DNA of 40,589 nt. It comes from an uncultured Pelagibacteraceae bacterium. Its GTDB lineage: Bacteria; Pseudomonadota; Alphaproteobacteria; Pelagibacterales; Pelagibacteraceae. Within the stretch, counting starts at the first letter, position 1. Each line of letters begins with the position of its first letter. Position numbers and translations under genes: made by a program. The stretch spans positions 1 to 40,589 of the forward strand of contig CACIUF010000007.1 of assembly GCA_902589765.1 (NCBI GenBank), in the 5' to 3' direction. The notes under the pieces are model-generated. The model was not told the origin of the DNA. It saw only the letters and a program-made list of their open reading frames with translations, and searched no databases. Shown one piece after another: positions 31,809 to 40,130 of this stretch.

Positions 31809-34679
31809 TTAAGCTGCATCTTCTTTAAATTCATCTATGCTTGGACAAGTACAGAATATATTCTTGTCACCATAAACATTATCAACTCTCGCAACTGGAG
31901 GCCAAAATTTATTAGCTCTTAAGAATTTTGCTGGATAAGCAGCTTCTGCTCTTGAGTATTTATGTGTCCAATCATCAGAAGCTAGTTCGCTGTCTGTGTG
32001 AGGAGCATTTTTTATTGGATTATCTATTTTATCAAATTCACCTGATTTAATTTTTTCAATTTCTTCTTTAATTTTAATTAAAGTATCACAAAATCTATCG
32101 AGTTCTGACAAGCCCTCACTCTCAGTTGGCTCTATCATCATTGTACCAGCTACTGGCCATGACATAGTTGGTGCATGAAACCCATAATCTATTAATCTTT
32201 TTGCGATATCTTCTTCGGTTACTCCTGTCTCTGATTTAATATTTCTAATATCAATAATACATTCGTGAGCAACATTTCCATTCGATCCTTTATACAAAAT
32301 TGGAAAGTGATCTTTTAGTCTATGAGCAATATAATTTGCATTTAATATTGCTACTTCAGTAGCAAGCTTTAACCCTGCTGATCCCATCATTTTAATGTAC
32401 ATCCAAGAGATTGATAGAATACTTGAACTACCCCAGGGAGCTGCCGAGACTGCTCCAATGCCAGATGTTGGTCCACAATCTTTAATCACTGGATGATTAG
32501 GTAGATAAACTTGTAAATGTCTTTTACAAGCAATTGGTCCCATACCTGGTCCTCCCCCACCGTGTGGAATACAAAATGTTTTATGTAAATTAATGTGACA
32601 GACATCTGGACCAAAATTTCCAGGCTTTGCAACTCCAACTAAGGCGTTTAAATTTGCTCCATCCATATACACTTGTCCACCATGTTTGTGAACTAACTCA
32701 CAGATATCAGTTATTTTTTCTTCAAACACTCCATGAGTAGATGGATAAGTTACCATTAGTGCCCCAAGATTTTCTGAATGTTGTTCAGCTTTTTTCTTTA
32801 AATCATCAAAATCAACATTTCCCTCTTTATCACAATTAACAACAACCACCTTCATTCCAACCATTTGTGCACTTGCTGGGTTAGTACCATGTGCTGAACT
32901 TGGAATTAAACATATATTACGATTAGCCTCACCCCTATCTAAATGATACTTTCTGATAACCATCAAGCCCGCATACTCACCTTGAGCACCTGCATTAGGT
33001 TGCAAAGAAACACCTGAAAAACCAGTTATAGAACGCAACCAATTTTTTAGATCAGTAAATAAATCTCTAAAACCCTCCATTTGTTCAATTGGAACAAACG
33101 GATGAGGTTCTGCAAATTCTTTCCATGATATTGGTATCATTTCGGCAGCAGCATTTAATTTCATTGTACAAGAACCAAGTGCAATCATAGTTCTGTTCAA
33201 TGCTATATCTTTATCTTCTAATCTTTTTAAATATCTTAGCATTTCAGTTTCTGAATGATATGAGTTGAAAACTGGATGTTCTAAATATTTTGAAGTTCTT
33301 AATAAATTTTTTGGGAGATTAGGTAAACTTACCGATGGATCTTCTTTTTTGATTGATTCTGCTGCATTAAAAATTTTTAATAGTTGATTTACTCTATATA
33401 CATTTTTTCTCTCATCAAATGATACAGCAAGCATTTCAGAATTTACTTTTCGAATATTAACTCTCTGATTCAGAGCATTCTTATAAATTTGATCAGTCTT
33501 TTCTTTGGTAATAATCGTTACGGTATCAAAAAAATTATTCGAATAAAGCTCGTATCCAGATTGTTTTATTTTGTCAGCAAAACTTTTTGCTAATTGAGAC
33601 ACTCTTTCTGAAATATTTTTAATTCCATCCGGACCATGATAAATAGCATACGCTGCTGACACAATTGCTAATAAAGCTTGGGCGGTACAAATATTACTCG
33701 TCGCCTTATCTCTTCTAATATGTTGCTCTCTAGTTTGTAATGATAATCTATATGCTTTATTACCATGTCTATCAACTGATACACCAACAATTCTTCCGGG
33801 CATTGATCTTTTAAACTCATCTTTTGTAGCAAAAAAAGCTGCATGTGGACCTCCATATCCCATTGGAATTCCAAATCTTTGGGAGCTTCCAACTGCAATG
33901 TCGGCACCAAGTTCTCTTGGCGTTTTTAATTTTGCTAGGGCTAACAGATCACAAGCTAATACAGCTTTCCCATTCTTTTTGTGAATTTTGCTAATTGCTT
34001 CACTTGGGTCTTTTATATCTCCTAAAGTTCCAGGATATTGCAAAATTCCACAAACTAAATCTTCTTTTAGCTGGTCTAAAACTTCATCTTCTTTACCGAC
34101 TAAAACCTTTAAACCCATTGGTTCAGCTCTTGTTTGAATTACATTTATTGTTTGAGGATGACAATCTTCAGAAACAAAAACTAAATTACTATCTTTTTTA
34201 TTTAATCTGTGACTTAGACCCATAGCCTCTGCTGCTGCTGTGCCTTCATCTAATAAAGAAGCATTGGCAATATCCATTCCTGTAAAGTCAACAATCATTT
34301 GTTGAAAGTTTAATAACATCTCAAGTCTTCCTTGAGCTACCTCAGGCTGATAAGGTGTATAGGAAGTATACCAACCTGGATTTTCTAGTATATTTCTCAA
34401 AATTACATAGGGTGTATAAGTTCCATAATAACCCATACCAATAAAATTTGAGTAAACTTGATTTTTTTTCGAAATTGCTCGTAACTTTCTTAACGCCTCG
34501 TATTCTGAATTTGAGTCACCAATATTAAGTTCACCTTTAAACTTTATTTTTTCAGGAACAGTATTGTCAATCAAGTCATCGAGTGATTGATAATTTAATT
34601 CTTTTAACATTTTTGATTGTTCTTCTTTAGAAGGGCCAATATGTCTTCTTAAAAAATCTTTTTCTGAATTTGGTAACAT
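31809..34679 (-). CDS. gcvP: Glycine dehydrogenase (decarboxylating), glycine cleavage P-protein
   Basis: PLP enzyme that decarboxylates glycine and transfers aminomethyl to the lipoyl arm of GcvH. The single-chain 956-residue protein (homodimeric type) starts with DFLRRHIGPS. It has the N-terminal pseudo-catalytic half with GSSQRFGIPMGYGGPHAAFFA, then the active half with the PLP lysine K700 in HINLHKTFCIPHGGGGPGMG. Length fits the family (about 950). The start shares one base with the gcvH stop, and COG2907 follows 6 bases after the stop. Confidence 0.98.
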   Translation of the reverse strand: MLPNSEKDFLRRHIGPSKEEQSKMLKELNYQSLDDLIDNTVPEKIKFKGELNIGDSNSEYEALRKLRAISKKNQVYSNFIGMGYYGTYTPYVILRNILENPGWYTSYTPYQPEVAQGRLEMLLNFQQMIVDFTGMDIANASLLDEGTAAAEAMGLSHRLNKKDSNLVFVSEDCHPQTINVIQTRAEPMGLKVLVGKEDEVLDQLKEDLVCGILQYPGTLGDIKDPSEAISKIHKKNGKAVLACDLLALAKLKTPRELGADIAVGSSQRFGIPMGYGGPHAAFFATKDEFKRSMPGRIVGVSVDRHGNKAYRLSLQTREQHIRRDKATSNICTAQALLAIVSAAYAIYHGPDGIKNISERVSQLAKSFADKIKQSGYELYSNNFFDTVTIITKEKTDQIYKNALNQRVNIRKVNSEMLAVSFDERKNVYRVNQLLKIFNAAESIKKEDPSVSLPNLPKNLLRTSKYLEHPVFNSYHSETEMLRYLKRLEDKDIALNRTMIALGSCTMKLNAAAEMIPISWKEFAEPHPFVPIEQMEGFRDLFTDLKNWLRSITGFSGVSLQPNAGAQGEYAGLMVIRKYHLDRGEANRNICLIPSSAHGTNPASAQMVGMKVVVVNCDKEGNVDFDDLKKKAEQHSENLGALMVTYPSTHGVFEEKITDICELVHKHGGQVYMDGANLNALVGVAKPGNFGPDVCHINLHKTFCIPHGGGGPGMGPIACKRHLQVYLPNHPVIKDCGPTSGIGAVSAAPWGSSSILSISWMYIKMMGSAGLKLATEVAILNANYIAHRLKDHFPILYKGSNGNVAHECIIDIRNIKSETGVTEEDIAKRLIDYGFHAPTMSWPVAGTMMIEPTESEGLSELDRFCDTLIKIKEEIEKIKSGEFDKIDNPIKNAPHTDSELASDDWTHKYSRAEAAYPAKFLRANKFWPPVARVDNVYGDKNIFCTCPSIDEFKEDAA

Positions 34680-35059
34680 TATGCTGAAGTCTCCTTTGCA
34701 AATTTATCGTAATCGTCTTTATTCATTAAAGTATCCATTTCCGATGGATCTTTTATTTTAAGTTTAAAAAACCACGCTGAGTCTTCTGGGTCTTGATTAA
34801 TCTTTGATGGATCATCTACTATAACTTGATTAGTATCAACTACTTCACCACTAACAGGGGTATATACATCACTAGCAGCTTTAGTTGACTCCACAACGCC
34901 AGCTGTACCATCTTTCTCTACGCTAGAACCTTTTTCTGGAAGCTCTGCAAAAACTATATCACCTAACATCTCTGTAGCATGTTTTGTGATACCAATTGTT
35001 GCAACATCTCCATCTAATTTAATCCACTCATGCTCTTTTGAATATTTTACTTCACTCAT
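34679..35059 (-). CDS. gcvH: Glycine cleavage system H protein
   Basis: Lipoylated carrier of the aminomethyl group. The 126-residue acidic protein has [20 protein letters not shown] at the N-terminus and the lipoylation site K60 within [20 protein letters not shown]. Both ends are joined to neighbours by TAATG (one shared base), so gcvT, gcvH and gcvP are translationally coupled. Confidence 0.97.
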   Translation of the reverse strand: MSEVKYSKEHEWIKLDGDVATIGITKHATEMLGDIVFAELPEKGSSVEKDGTAGVVESTKAASDVYTPVSGEVVDTNQVIVDDPSKINQDPEDSAWFFKLKIKDPSEMDTLMNKDDYDKFAKETSA

Positions 35060-36162
35060 TAGTTTACCCCTTTGACATAACTTTTTTTATAAAATGGTAA
35101 GCTGCAAATACTTGCAGGATGTTTTTTACCTCTGACTTCTAAAAATACTTTAGTATTTTTTTTTGAAAATTCATTTTCCACATAACCCATTGCAACAGGT
35201 CCATTAACACTTGGTCCAAATGTACCACTTGTAATTTCTCCAATATGAACATCTGATTGATTAAATATTTTTGTTTTTTCTCTAGCAATAATTCTTCCCT
35301 CAGGTTTGATACCAACTCTTATTTTACTGACACCATCATTTAATTGTTTAATGATTATGTCAGAGCCAATAAAATCTCCTTTAGAGATTCTTTCTTTTGA
35401 AATAGCCCACTTTAAATTTGCTTCCACTGGTGTTTTGTCTTTATCAAGATCATGACCATAAAGACATAAACCAGCCTCCAATCTTAGTGTATCTCTTGCT
35501 CCAAGACCTATCAATTTAGATCCTTTATTGATTAATTCTCTAGTTAATTGGTCTACAAAATCATTTGTGATTGATATCTCAAAACCATCTTCACCCGTAT
35601 AACCAGATCGCGTAATATAAACTTTCTGATTTTCAAATTTAAACCAGTTTCCAGACATAAAGTTAAGATCTTTTACACCATTAATAACATCATTAAGAAT
35701 TTCTGATGATTTAGGACCCTGAATGGCAATTAGAGATCTATTTTCATCCAGAACCATTTTGTACTTCTCTTCAAGAAGTTCTTTTAAAATTTTAAAGTCA
35801 TTATCTTTACATGCTGCATTAAGGATTATCAAAAAGCCCTCATTTGTTTTTGTGATAATTAAATCATCATGTATCCCAGCATCTTTATCCATTAAGAAGC
35901 TGTATTTCGAATGATTTAATTTCAAATTTTTAAGATCTAAAGGAAAAATTTTTTCTAAATCTTTACTTAAGTCTTCACCACCATAAATAAATAGCTGACC
36001 CATATGGGAAACATCAAAGATACCTGAGTGATTTCGTGTGAATTTGTGTTCCTCTACAATACCTTCCGAATATTGTATCGGCATTTGATAGCCTGCAAAT
36101 TCAACAAATTTTGCATTACAATCTTGATGTAATTGGTACAGCGATGTTTTTTTTGTTTCCAT
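35059..36162 (-). CDS. gcvT: Aminomethyltransferase, glycine cleavage T-protein
   Basis: Transfers the one-carbon unit from aminomethyl-GcvH to tetrahydrofolate, releasing ammonia. The 367-residue protein has [28 protein letters not shown], the folate-site region [14 protein letters not shown], and [20 protein letters not shown], all T-protein signatures. It is first in gcvT-gcvH-gcvP, preceded by a tandem glycine riboswitch. The sequence AAAGAG five bases before the ATG is the only ribosome-site candidate, and both it and the ATG can pair with the riboswitch linker. Confidence 0.97.
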   Translation of the reverse strand: METKKTSLYQLHQDCNAKFVEFAGYQMPIQYSEGIVEEHKFTRNHSGIFDVSHMGQLFIYGGEDLSKDLEKIFPLDLKNLKLNHSKYSFLMDKDAGIHDDLIITKTNEGFLIILNAACKDNDFKILKELLEEKYKMVLDENRSLIAIQGPKSSEILNDVINGVKDLNFMSGNWFKFENQKVYITRSGYTGEDGFEISITNDFVDQLTRELINKGSKLIGLGARDTLRLEAGLCLYGHDLDKDKTPVEANLKWAISKERISKGDFIGSDIIIKQLNDGVSKIRVGIKPEGRIIAREKTKIFNQSDVHIGEITSGTFGPSVNGPVAMGYVENEFSKKNTKVFLEVRGKKHPASICSLPFYKKSYVKGVN

Positions 36163-36321
36163 ATTAACTCTTTGTACCCATCTGTATATTTGCCTGAGAG
36201 TTTTGCTCCTTCGGCGAGAATTAAATCTCTTTCCAGAGTTAATATGTTACGGTCCTTTTTGCCTGAGAGATTCCTGGGTGGTTGCTCCTTCGGCGCTACG
36301 ATAGTCTGTAGTCTCTCCCGT
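36160..36321 (-). ncRNA. Tandem glycine riboswitch with expression platform at gcvT start
   Basis: Two glycine aptamers on the minus strand. Aptamer 1 (about 36321-36249) has GGGAGAG, GCGCCGAAGGAGCAA, CTCTCAGGCAAA and a closing ACGG/CCGT stem. Aptamer 2 (about 36237-36181) has GGAAAGAG, CTCGCCGAAGGAGCAAA, CTCTCAGGCAAA and a TCTG/CAGA stem. The linker is 11 bases. The mRNA segment CAUAUUAACUCU (36246-36235) is perfectly complementary to AGAGUUAAUAUG (36171-36160), which holds the gcvT ribosome site and start codon, so control is probably at translation start. Glycine riboswitches before gcv genes are known in SAR11. Confidence 0.95.
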
Positions 36322-36332
36322 GGCAGGATATT

Positions 36333-36356
36333 CTTACATGTGTGGAAAAAAGTCAA
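36333..36356 (-). promoter_or_regulatory. Possible promoter of the glycine riboswitch-gcv operon
   Basis: A minus-strand TTGACT (36356-36351) overlaps the stop codon of the upstream EamA gene. It is followed by a poor -10 region (TAAGAATAT, from about 36336) roughly 14-17 bases downstream. Position upstream of aptamer 1 is right; the -10 is unconvincing. Confidence 0.35.
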
Positions 36357-37231
36357 TCAGAAACAATTTTTTTTTGCTTACTTAAAAGCGAGTAAAATTG
36401 TAATAAAACCGCAGAAAGTATAATTGCGCCACCAATTAATCCAAATACAGAGGGTCTTTCACTTACGAAAAGGAATGCCCATATCGGTCCTAGGACAGAT
36501 TCGGATAACATTATGATTCCAACCATTGCAGACGGTGTTGTTCTTGCACCGATAGTTATAAATATAAAACCAAAACCAACTTGAAAAAAACCTGCGAGAA
36601 AACCTAAAAAGATATCATGAGGAGAAATCATGATTTTAGTGGAAAGCAAAAAACCAATTAGACATGAACTCACACCAGCAACGAACTGGGCTGGCACCAT
36701 ATCCACAGAGGGAAATTTTCTCACAATCATTATTAAAACTGCAAAAGTAATTGGCATTGTAAATGCTGCAAGGTTTCCAGATAATTCTCCAGGAGATAAT
36801 GAATTGCCAACCATTAATAAAACACCTGTCATCGCCAGACAGATTGAAAACAAAGTAATTAAATTTATTTTTTCCTTAAGGAAAAAATACCCAAATATTG
36901 CAAGAAATAGTATTTGAAGTGAAATGATAAAATTAGTATTAGCAACAGTGGTGTTGTACATAGCAAACACATATCCACAAAAACCAAAAGATAAAATAAT
37001 TCCACCAAAAAATCCTGGTAATCCAGATTTATAAAATGACTCAATTGTTTTTCCTCTATAACTTAAAATTAAGAAAGCTAGAACTGTTAAAGAAAAAAAT
37101 AAAGATCTCCAAAATAGAATTTGCCATAACGTAGCTCCCTCAAAAGATTTTACAATTAATCCACCAAAACTTAAACTTAATGCACCTAAAAAAATTAATA
37201 ATGGTCCAGGTAAGTTTCTTATAAAAGTCAT
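36353..37231 (-). CDS. EamA/DMT-family permease linked to pxpBC
   Basis: A 292-residue inner-membrane protein with ten hydrophobic segments and the two-repeat EamA layout (GALSLSFGGLIVKSFEGA, FWRSLFF, TTVANTNFIISLQILFLAIF). The start overlaps the pxpC stop by 4 bases, so it is coupled to the 5-oxoprolinase genes. Transport of 5-oxoproline or a related compound is possible but not shown by sequence. It ends just upstream of the gcv promoter region. Confidence 0.85.
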   Translation of the reverse strand: MTFIRNLPGPLLIFLGALSLSFGGLIVKSFEGATLWQILFWRSLFFSLTVLAFLILSYRGKTIESFYKSGLPGFFGGIILSFGFCGYVFAMYNTTVANTNFIISLQILFLAIFGYFFLKEKINLITLFSICLAMTGVLLMVGNSLSPGELSGNLAAFTMPITFAVLIMIVRKFPSVDMVPAQFVAGVSSCLIGFLLSTKIMISPHDIFLGFLAGFFQVGFGFIFITIGARTTPSAMVGIIMLSESVLGPIWAFLFVSERPSVFGLIGGAIILSAVLLQFYSLLSKQKKIVSD

Positions 37232-38175
37232 AAAATTTGTGAAATTAAATTTTGCGTCTCTAAGTCATATAATTTAAATAATGTTTCTGCATCAGCTAAT
37301 TCAACTTTTTTAAATTTAATCTTTGAACCTGGGGTTAATTGAACCAACTTGTCATAATCTGCACTGATAACAACTCCTATTTTAGGATAACCTCCAATAG
37401 TGCCATGATCTGAAAGCATAATTATTGGATTTCCATCTGCTGGTACTTGAATAACACCTTTTAATAAACCTTCTGATTTAATATTGGTATCAACAATATT
37501 TTCTATTTTTGGTCCCTCTAGCCTCATACCCATACGATCTGATAATTTTGATATTACAAATTCTTTCTCAAAAAAAATCTTTTTTCCTTCGTCAGAAAAA
37601 TAGTCAAAATTTGTTCCTTGGATAACTCTGATATTTTCAATTTTTGTATTAATGTAATTTAATTTTTTATCACTTAAATTTTTATTGATATTTAAAATAT
37701 AAATCTTTTGTCCATCTTCTATTTTTTTTCCATTATTTGCACCAATATTTGCTTTTGTGTTAACAGAGCAACTTGACCATTGATAATTAACATCAAATTC
37801 ACCACTTACTGCTAAATATCCATAAACAGATTTATTAGTGCTTATAATATCTAACTCATCACCATTTTCTAAAGCGAAAGATTGATAACATTTTCCTTCG
37901 ATAGTATTTTTTTTTTTTCTAATTATAAATTTTACATCCCCCGTGATTGCAAAATTAATATTTTCACCAAAATACTTTAACAAAGGACCTTGATAAGCAA
38001 ATTCAATTATTGGAAAATTTACTTCATTACCAACAAGTTTATTAGAAATTTGAAAATTTCTATTATCCATTGCTCCACTAAATGGAATACCAATATGATA
38101 AAGATTTCCTCTACCCTGATCTTGAAATGTTGTGTTAATTCCAGCTCTTTTTATTTCAAAATAATTTTTATTCAT
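37228..38175 (-). CDS. pxpC: 5-oxoprolinase subunit PxpC (KipA-like)
   Basis: One of three proteins of bacterial ATP-dependent 5-oxoprolinase, which opens 5-oxoproline to glutamate. I start at ATG 38175 (315 residues), giving NYFEIKRAGINTTFQDQGRG, the normal family opening; an in-frame TTG 36 bases upstream lies inside pxpB. Family blocks are GIPFSGAMDNRNFQISNKLVGN and the late MLSDHGTIGGYPKIGVVI. It overlaps pxpB by 8 bases and the EamA gene by 4. Older annotation calls it biotin-dependent carboxylase-like or urea amidolyase-related. Confidence 0.92.
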   Translation of the reverse strand: MNKNYFEIKRAGINTTFQDQGRGNLYHIGIPFSGAMDNRNFQISNKLVGNEVNFPIIEFAYQGPLLKYFGENINFAITGDVKFIIRKKKNTIEGKCYQSFALENGDELDIISTNKSVYGYLAVSGEFDVNYQWSSCSVNTKANIGANNGKKIEDGQKIYILNINKNLSDKKLNYINTKIENIRVIQGTNFDYFSDEGKKIFFEKEFVISKLSDRMGMRLEGPKIENIVDTNIKSEGLLKGVIQVPADGNPIIMLSDHGTIGGYPKIGVVISADYDKLVQLTPGSKIKFKKVELADAETLFKLYDLETQNLISQIL

Positions 38176-38842
38176 TGTTATTGTAATATTGTTCTTTAGT
38201 AATTTGCTCAAAAGTAACTACATCACCTGGATTAATTAAATTTGGATTATTCTCATTAGTGCTATCAAAAATAACTTGTGGTGTATTTCCAATGATATTC
38301 CACCCACCAGGACTTTCAAATGTATAAACATTTGCAAATTGTTCTGTTAATCCAACTGAGCCCTTAGGCACTTTTACTCTCGGTGTTTCCAAACGTTTTG
38401 CCTGCAACTCATTTTCCAGATCACCAAGAAAAGGCATACCTGCAATAAAACCAGTCATATAACAAAAAAATTCCTTACCAAAAAATTTCTCATAGATTTT
38501 ATCACGAGTTATTTTTAATTTTTCCTCTAATCTTTTTATATCTAATGAAAAATTTTCATCACAACAAACAGGTATCTTTATTCTATTTGTCTCTAATTCA
38601 TCATCATTAGTAATATTTAAATTTTCGATTAATTTTTTGATCATTTGAAAATTTTTTTTTCGAAGATCGAATGAAATAATTAATTTATTATATGAGGGAG
38701 TTAAGTTATTGATCCCATCAATATTTTCTTTTTGAATACTTTTAAAATATCGTATTACTTTACTATTTATTTCTTTGTTTACCTCAGACCCGAAATCACA
38801 ATACAAAGCTGCGTCACCAAGATTTGATATATTTTTAATCAT
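38168..38842 (-). CDS. pxpB: 5-oxoprolinase subunit PxpB (KipI-like)
   Basis: A 224-residue partner of PxpC. Signature segments are NLGDAALYCDFG near the N-terminus, FLGDLENELQAKRLETPRVK after GFIAGMP, and GSVGLTEQFANVYTFESPGG with the following GWNIIGNTP. It is first in the minus-strand run pxpB-pxpC-eamA and diverges from pxpA over about 21 bases. A minus-strand TATAAC lies 5 bases before its ATG. Confidence 0.92.
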   Translation of the reverse strand: MIKNISNLGDAALYCDFGSEVNKEINSKVIRYFKSIQKENIDGINNLTPSYNKLIISFDLRKKNFQMIKKLIENLNITNDDELETNRIKIPVCCDENFSLDIKRLEEKLKITRDKIYEKFFGKEFFCYMTGFIAGMPFLGDLENELQAKRLETPRVKVPKGSVGLTEQFANVYTFESPGGWNIIGNTPQVIFDSTNENNPNLINPGDVVTFEQITKEQYYNNNE

Positions 38843-38847
38843 GCCAT

Positions 38848-38855
38848 GTTATACT
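38848..38855. promoter_or_regulatory. Overlapping divergent -10 elements between pxpB and pxpA
   Basis: The eight bases GTTATACT give TATAAC on the minus strand (38853-38848), 5 bases from the pxpB ATG. They also give TATACT on the plus strand (38850-38855), with an upstream TGT that makes an extended -10, 8 bases from the pxpA ATG at 38864. A minus-strand TTTCCA (38876-38871) sits 17 bases from its -10. Both transcripts would start at or beside their start codons. Confidence 0.5.
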
Positions 38856-38863
38856 TACAAATT

Positions 38864-39643
38864 ATGAGTATGGAAATTAATATAAATTGTGATTTAGGTG
38901 AAAAATCAAAACATCACTCAAATAAGTATGATCCAGATTTATTAGAAATCGTAAATTCAGCAAATGTTGCTTGTGGCTATCACGCTGGAGATGAGCAAAC
39001 CATGAATCAAGTAGTAAAAATTTCGAAAAAAAATGGAGTGAGTATTGGTGCACATCCTTCTTTTAACGATCCAGAAAATTTTGGTAGAGAAAGAATGAAT
39101 CTTTCTGAAAGTGAAATAAAAAAACTTATAATTGATCAATATGAAATTCTTCAAAAAATAGCTTCTTCTCATGGAGAAAGTGTATCTCATGTAAAACCTC
39201 ATGGGGCCTTAAATAATATGGCATGTGAGGATATAGAGTTAGCTACAATTTTAGCCAAAACTATTAAGGATATTAATAAAGACATAATATATCTCGTACC
39301 TACTGGATCAAAAATGCAAGAAGCTGCAAAGAAATTAGATATGAAGTTCGCTTGTGAAATATTTGCTGACAGAAATTATGAGGATGATGGCAATCTTGTA
39401 TCGAGAAAGAAATCTCATGCATTAATAACTGACCCTGAGCTAGCAAAAAAACATGTATTAAAGATGGTGCAAACTCAGTCGCTTAATTGTCACAGCGGGA
39501 AGCAAATACCTTGTGAAATCGACTCTGTTTGTATACATGGTGACAATCTAAGTTCATTAGCAACGGCTAAGTCGATAAGAAATAACTTAGTTGAAAATGG
39601 TTTAGAATTAAAAACTTTAAACAAAATGAAAAAATTTATTTAA
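38864..39643 (+). CDS. pxpA: 5-oxoprolinase subunit PxpA (LamB/YcsF family)
   Basis: Third 5-oxoprolinase component. About 259 residues, with INCDLGEKSKHHSNKYDPD, SANVACGYHAGDEQTM, GAHPSFNDPENFGRERM and HVKPHGALNNM, the LamB/YcsF signatures. The usual GESFG after NCDLG is changed to GEKSK, with a H-H-S-N sequence following. I prefer ATG 38864 (or 38870) over ATG 38846, because the latter lies upstream of the only -10 box and 3 bases from the divergent pxpB start. A TPR protein gene begins 1 base after its stop. Confidence 0.92.
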   Translation: MSMEININCDLGEKSKHHSNKYDPDLLEIVNSANVACGYHAGDEQTMNQVVKISKKNGVSIGAHPSFNDPENFGRERMNLSESEIKKLIIDQYEILQKIASSHGESVSHVKPHGALNNMACEDIELATILAKTIKDINKDIIYLVPTGSKMQEAAKKLDMKFACEIFADRNYEDDGNLVSRKKSHALITDPELAKKHVLKMVQTQSLNCHSGKQIPCEIDSVCIHGDNLSSLATAKSIRNNLVENGLELKTLNKMKKFI

Positions 39644-39644
39644 T

Positions 39645-40130
39645 ATGAAAAAAATTATCTTAACTTTATCTATTGCCTTCTTTATCACAACAAACGTTTT
39701 TGCAGCTGGTTCGTCTTCTAGCGGATCAAGTTCAACAAAAACAAACTATGATAAAGCGGTAGTGCATATTAAAAGTGCTAAAAAATACGAAAAAAAAGGA
39801 AAATTAGAAAAAGCGCAAAAAAGTTATGCAAAGGCACAAAAGCTTTTAATCAAATCAAATGAAAAAAAACCTGGTAAAGCTGATACTCTTAACTACTTAG
39901 GTTTCACAACTAGAAAGCTTGGTGATTTTGAAAATGGTGAGAAGTATTATCTTCAAGGTTTAGCTATTGATCCAAAACATAAAGGTATTAACGAATATCT
40001 TGGTGAATTGTATGTAGCAACTAACAGGCATAATCTTGCAGTTGAAAGGCTCGGAGTTTTAGAGGGTTGTAATTGCGAAGAATATGATCAGTTAAAAGCT
40101 GTCATAGCTGGCGAGAAATCAAAATATTAA
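39645..40130 (+). CDS. Secreted TPR-repeat protein
   Basis: A 161-residue protein with a clear signal peptide (KKIILTLSIAFFITTNVFA, then AGSSSSG), a Ser/Thr-rich linker to about residue 34, and two to three tetratricopeptide-like helix pairs. One runs from AVVHIKSAKKYEKKGKLEKA, another around ADTLNYLGFTTRKLGDFENG with YYLQGLAIDPKHKG, then YLGELYVATNRHNLA. A C-N-C near residue 145 could form a metal or disulfide site. It starts 1 base after pxpA, so probably cotranscribed, but the functional link is unclear. It overlaps the convergent TRAP gene by 4 bases. Confidence 0.85.
   Translation: MKKIILTLSIAFFITTNVFAAGSSSSGSSSTKTNYDKAVVHIKSAKKYEKKGKLEKAQKSYAKAQKLLIKSNEKKPGKADTLNYLGFTTRKLGDFENGEKYYLQGLAIDPKHKGINEYLGELYVATNRHNLAVERLGVLEGCNCEEYDQLKAVIAGEKSKY

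Noticed and set aside
36054-36423. Open frames on both strands across the gcvT leader (about 100 codons each)
   Set aside because: They run through the glycine aptamers, whose conserved bases and stems explain the sequence, and their translations resemble no protein. They also overlap gcvT or the EamA gene.
38176-38211. TTG at 38211 as the pxpC start
   Set aside because: It lies deep in pxpB and adds residues before the conserved N-terminus. The ATG at 38175 fits the normal 8-base overlap.
38846-38863. ATG at 38846 as the pxpA start
   Set aside because: It lies 3 bases from the divergent pxpB start and upstream of the only -10 box. The extra six residues are not part of the family pattern.
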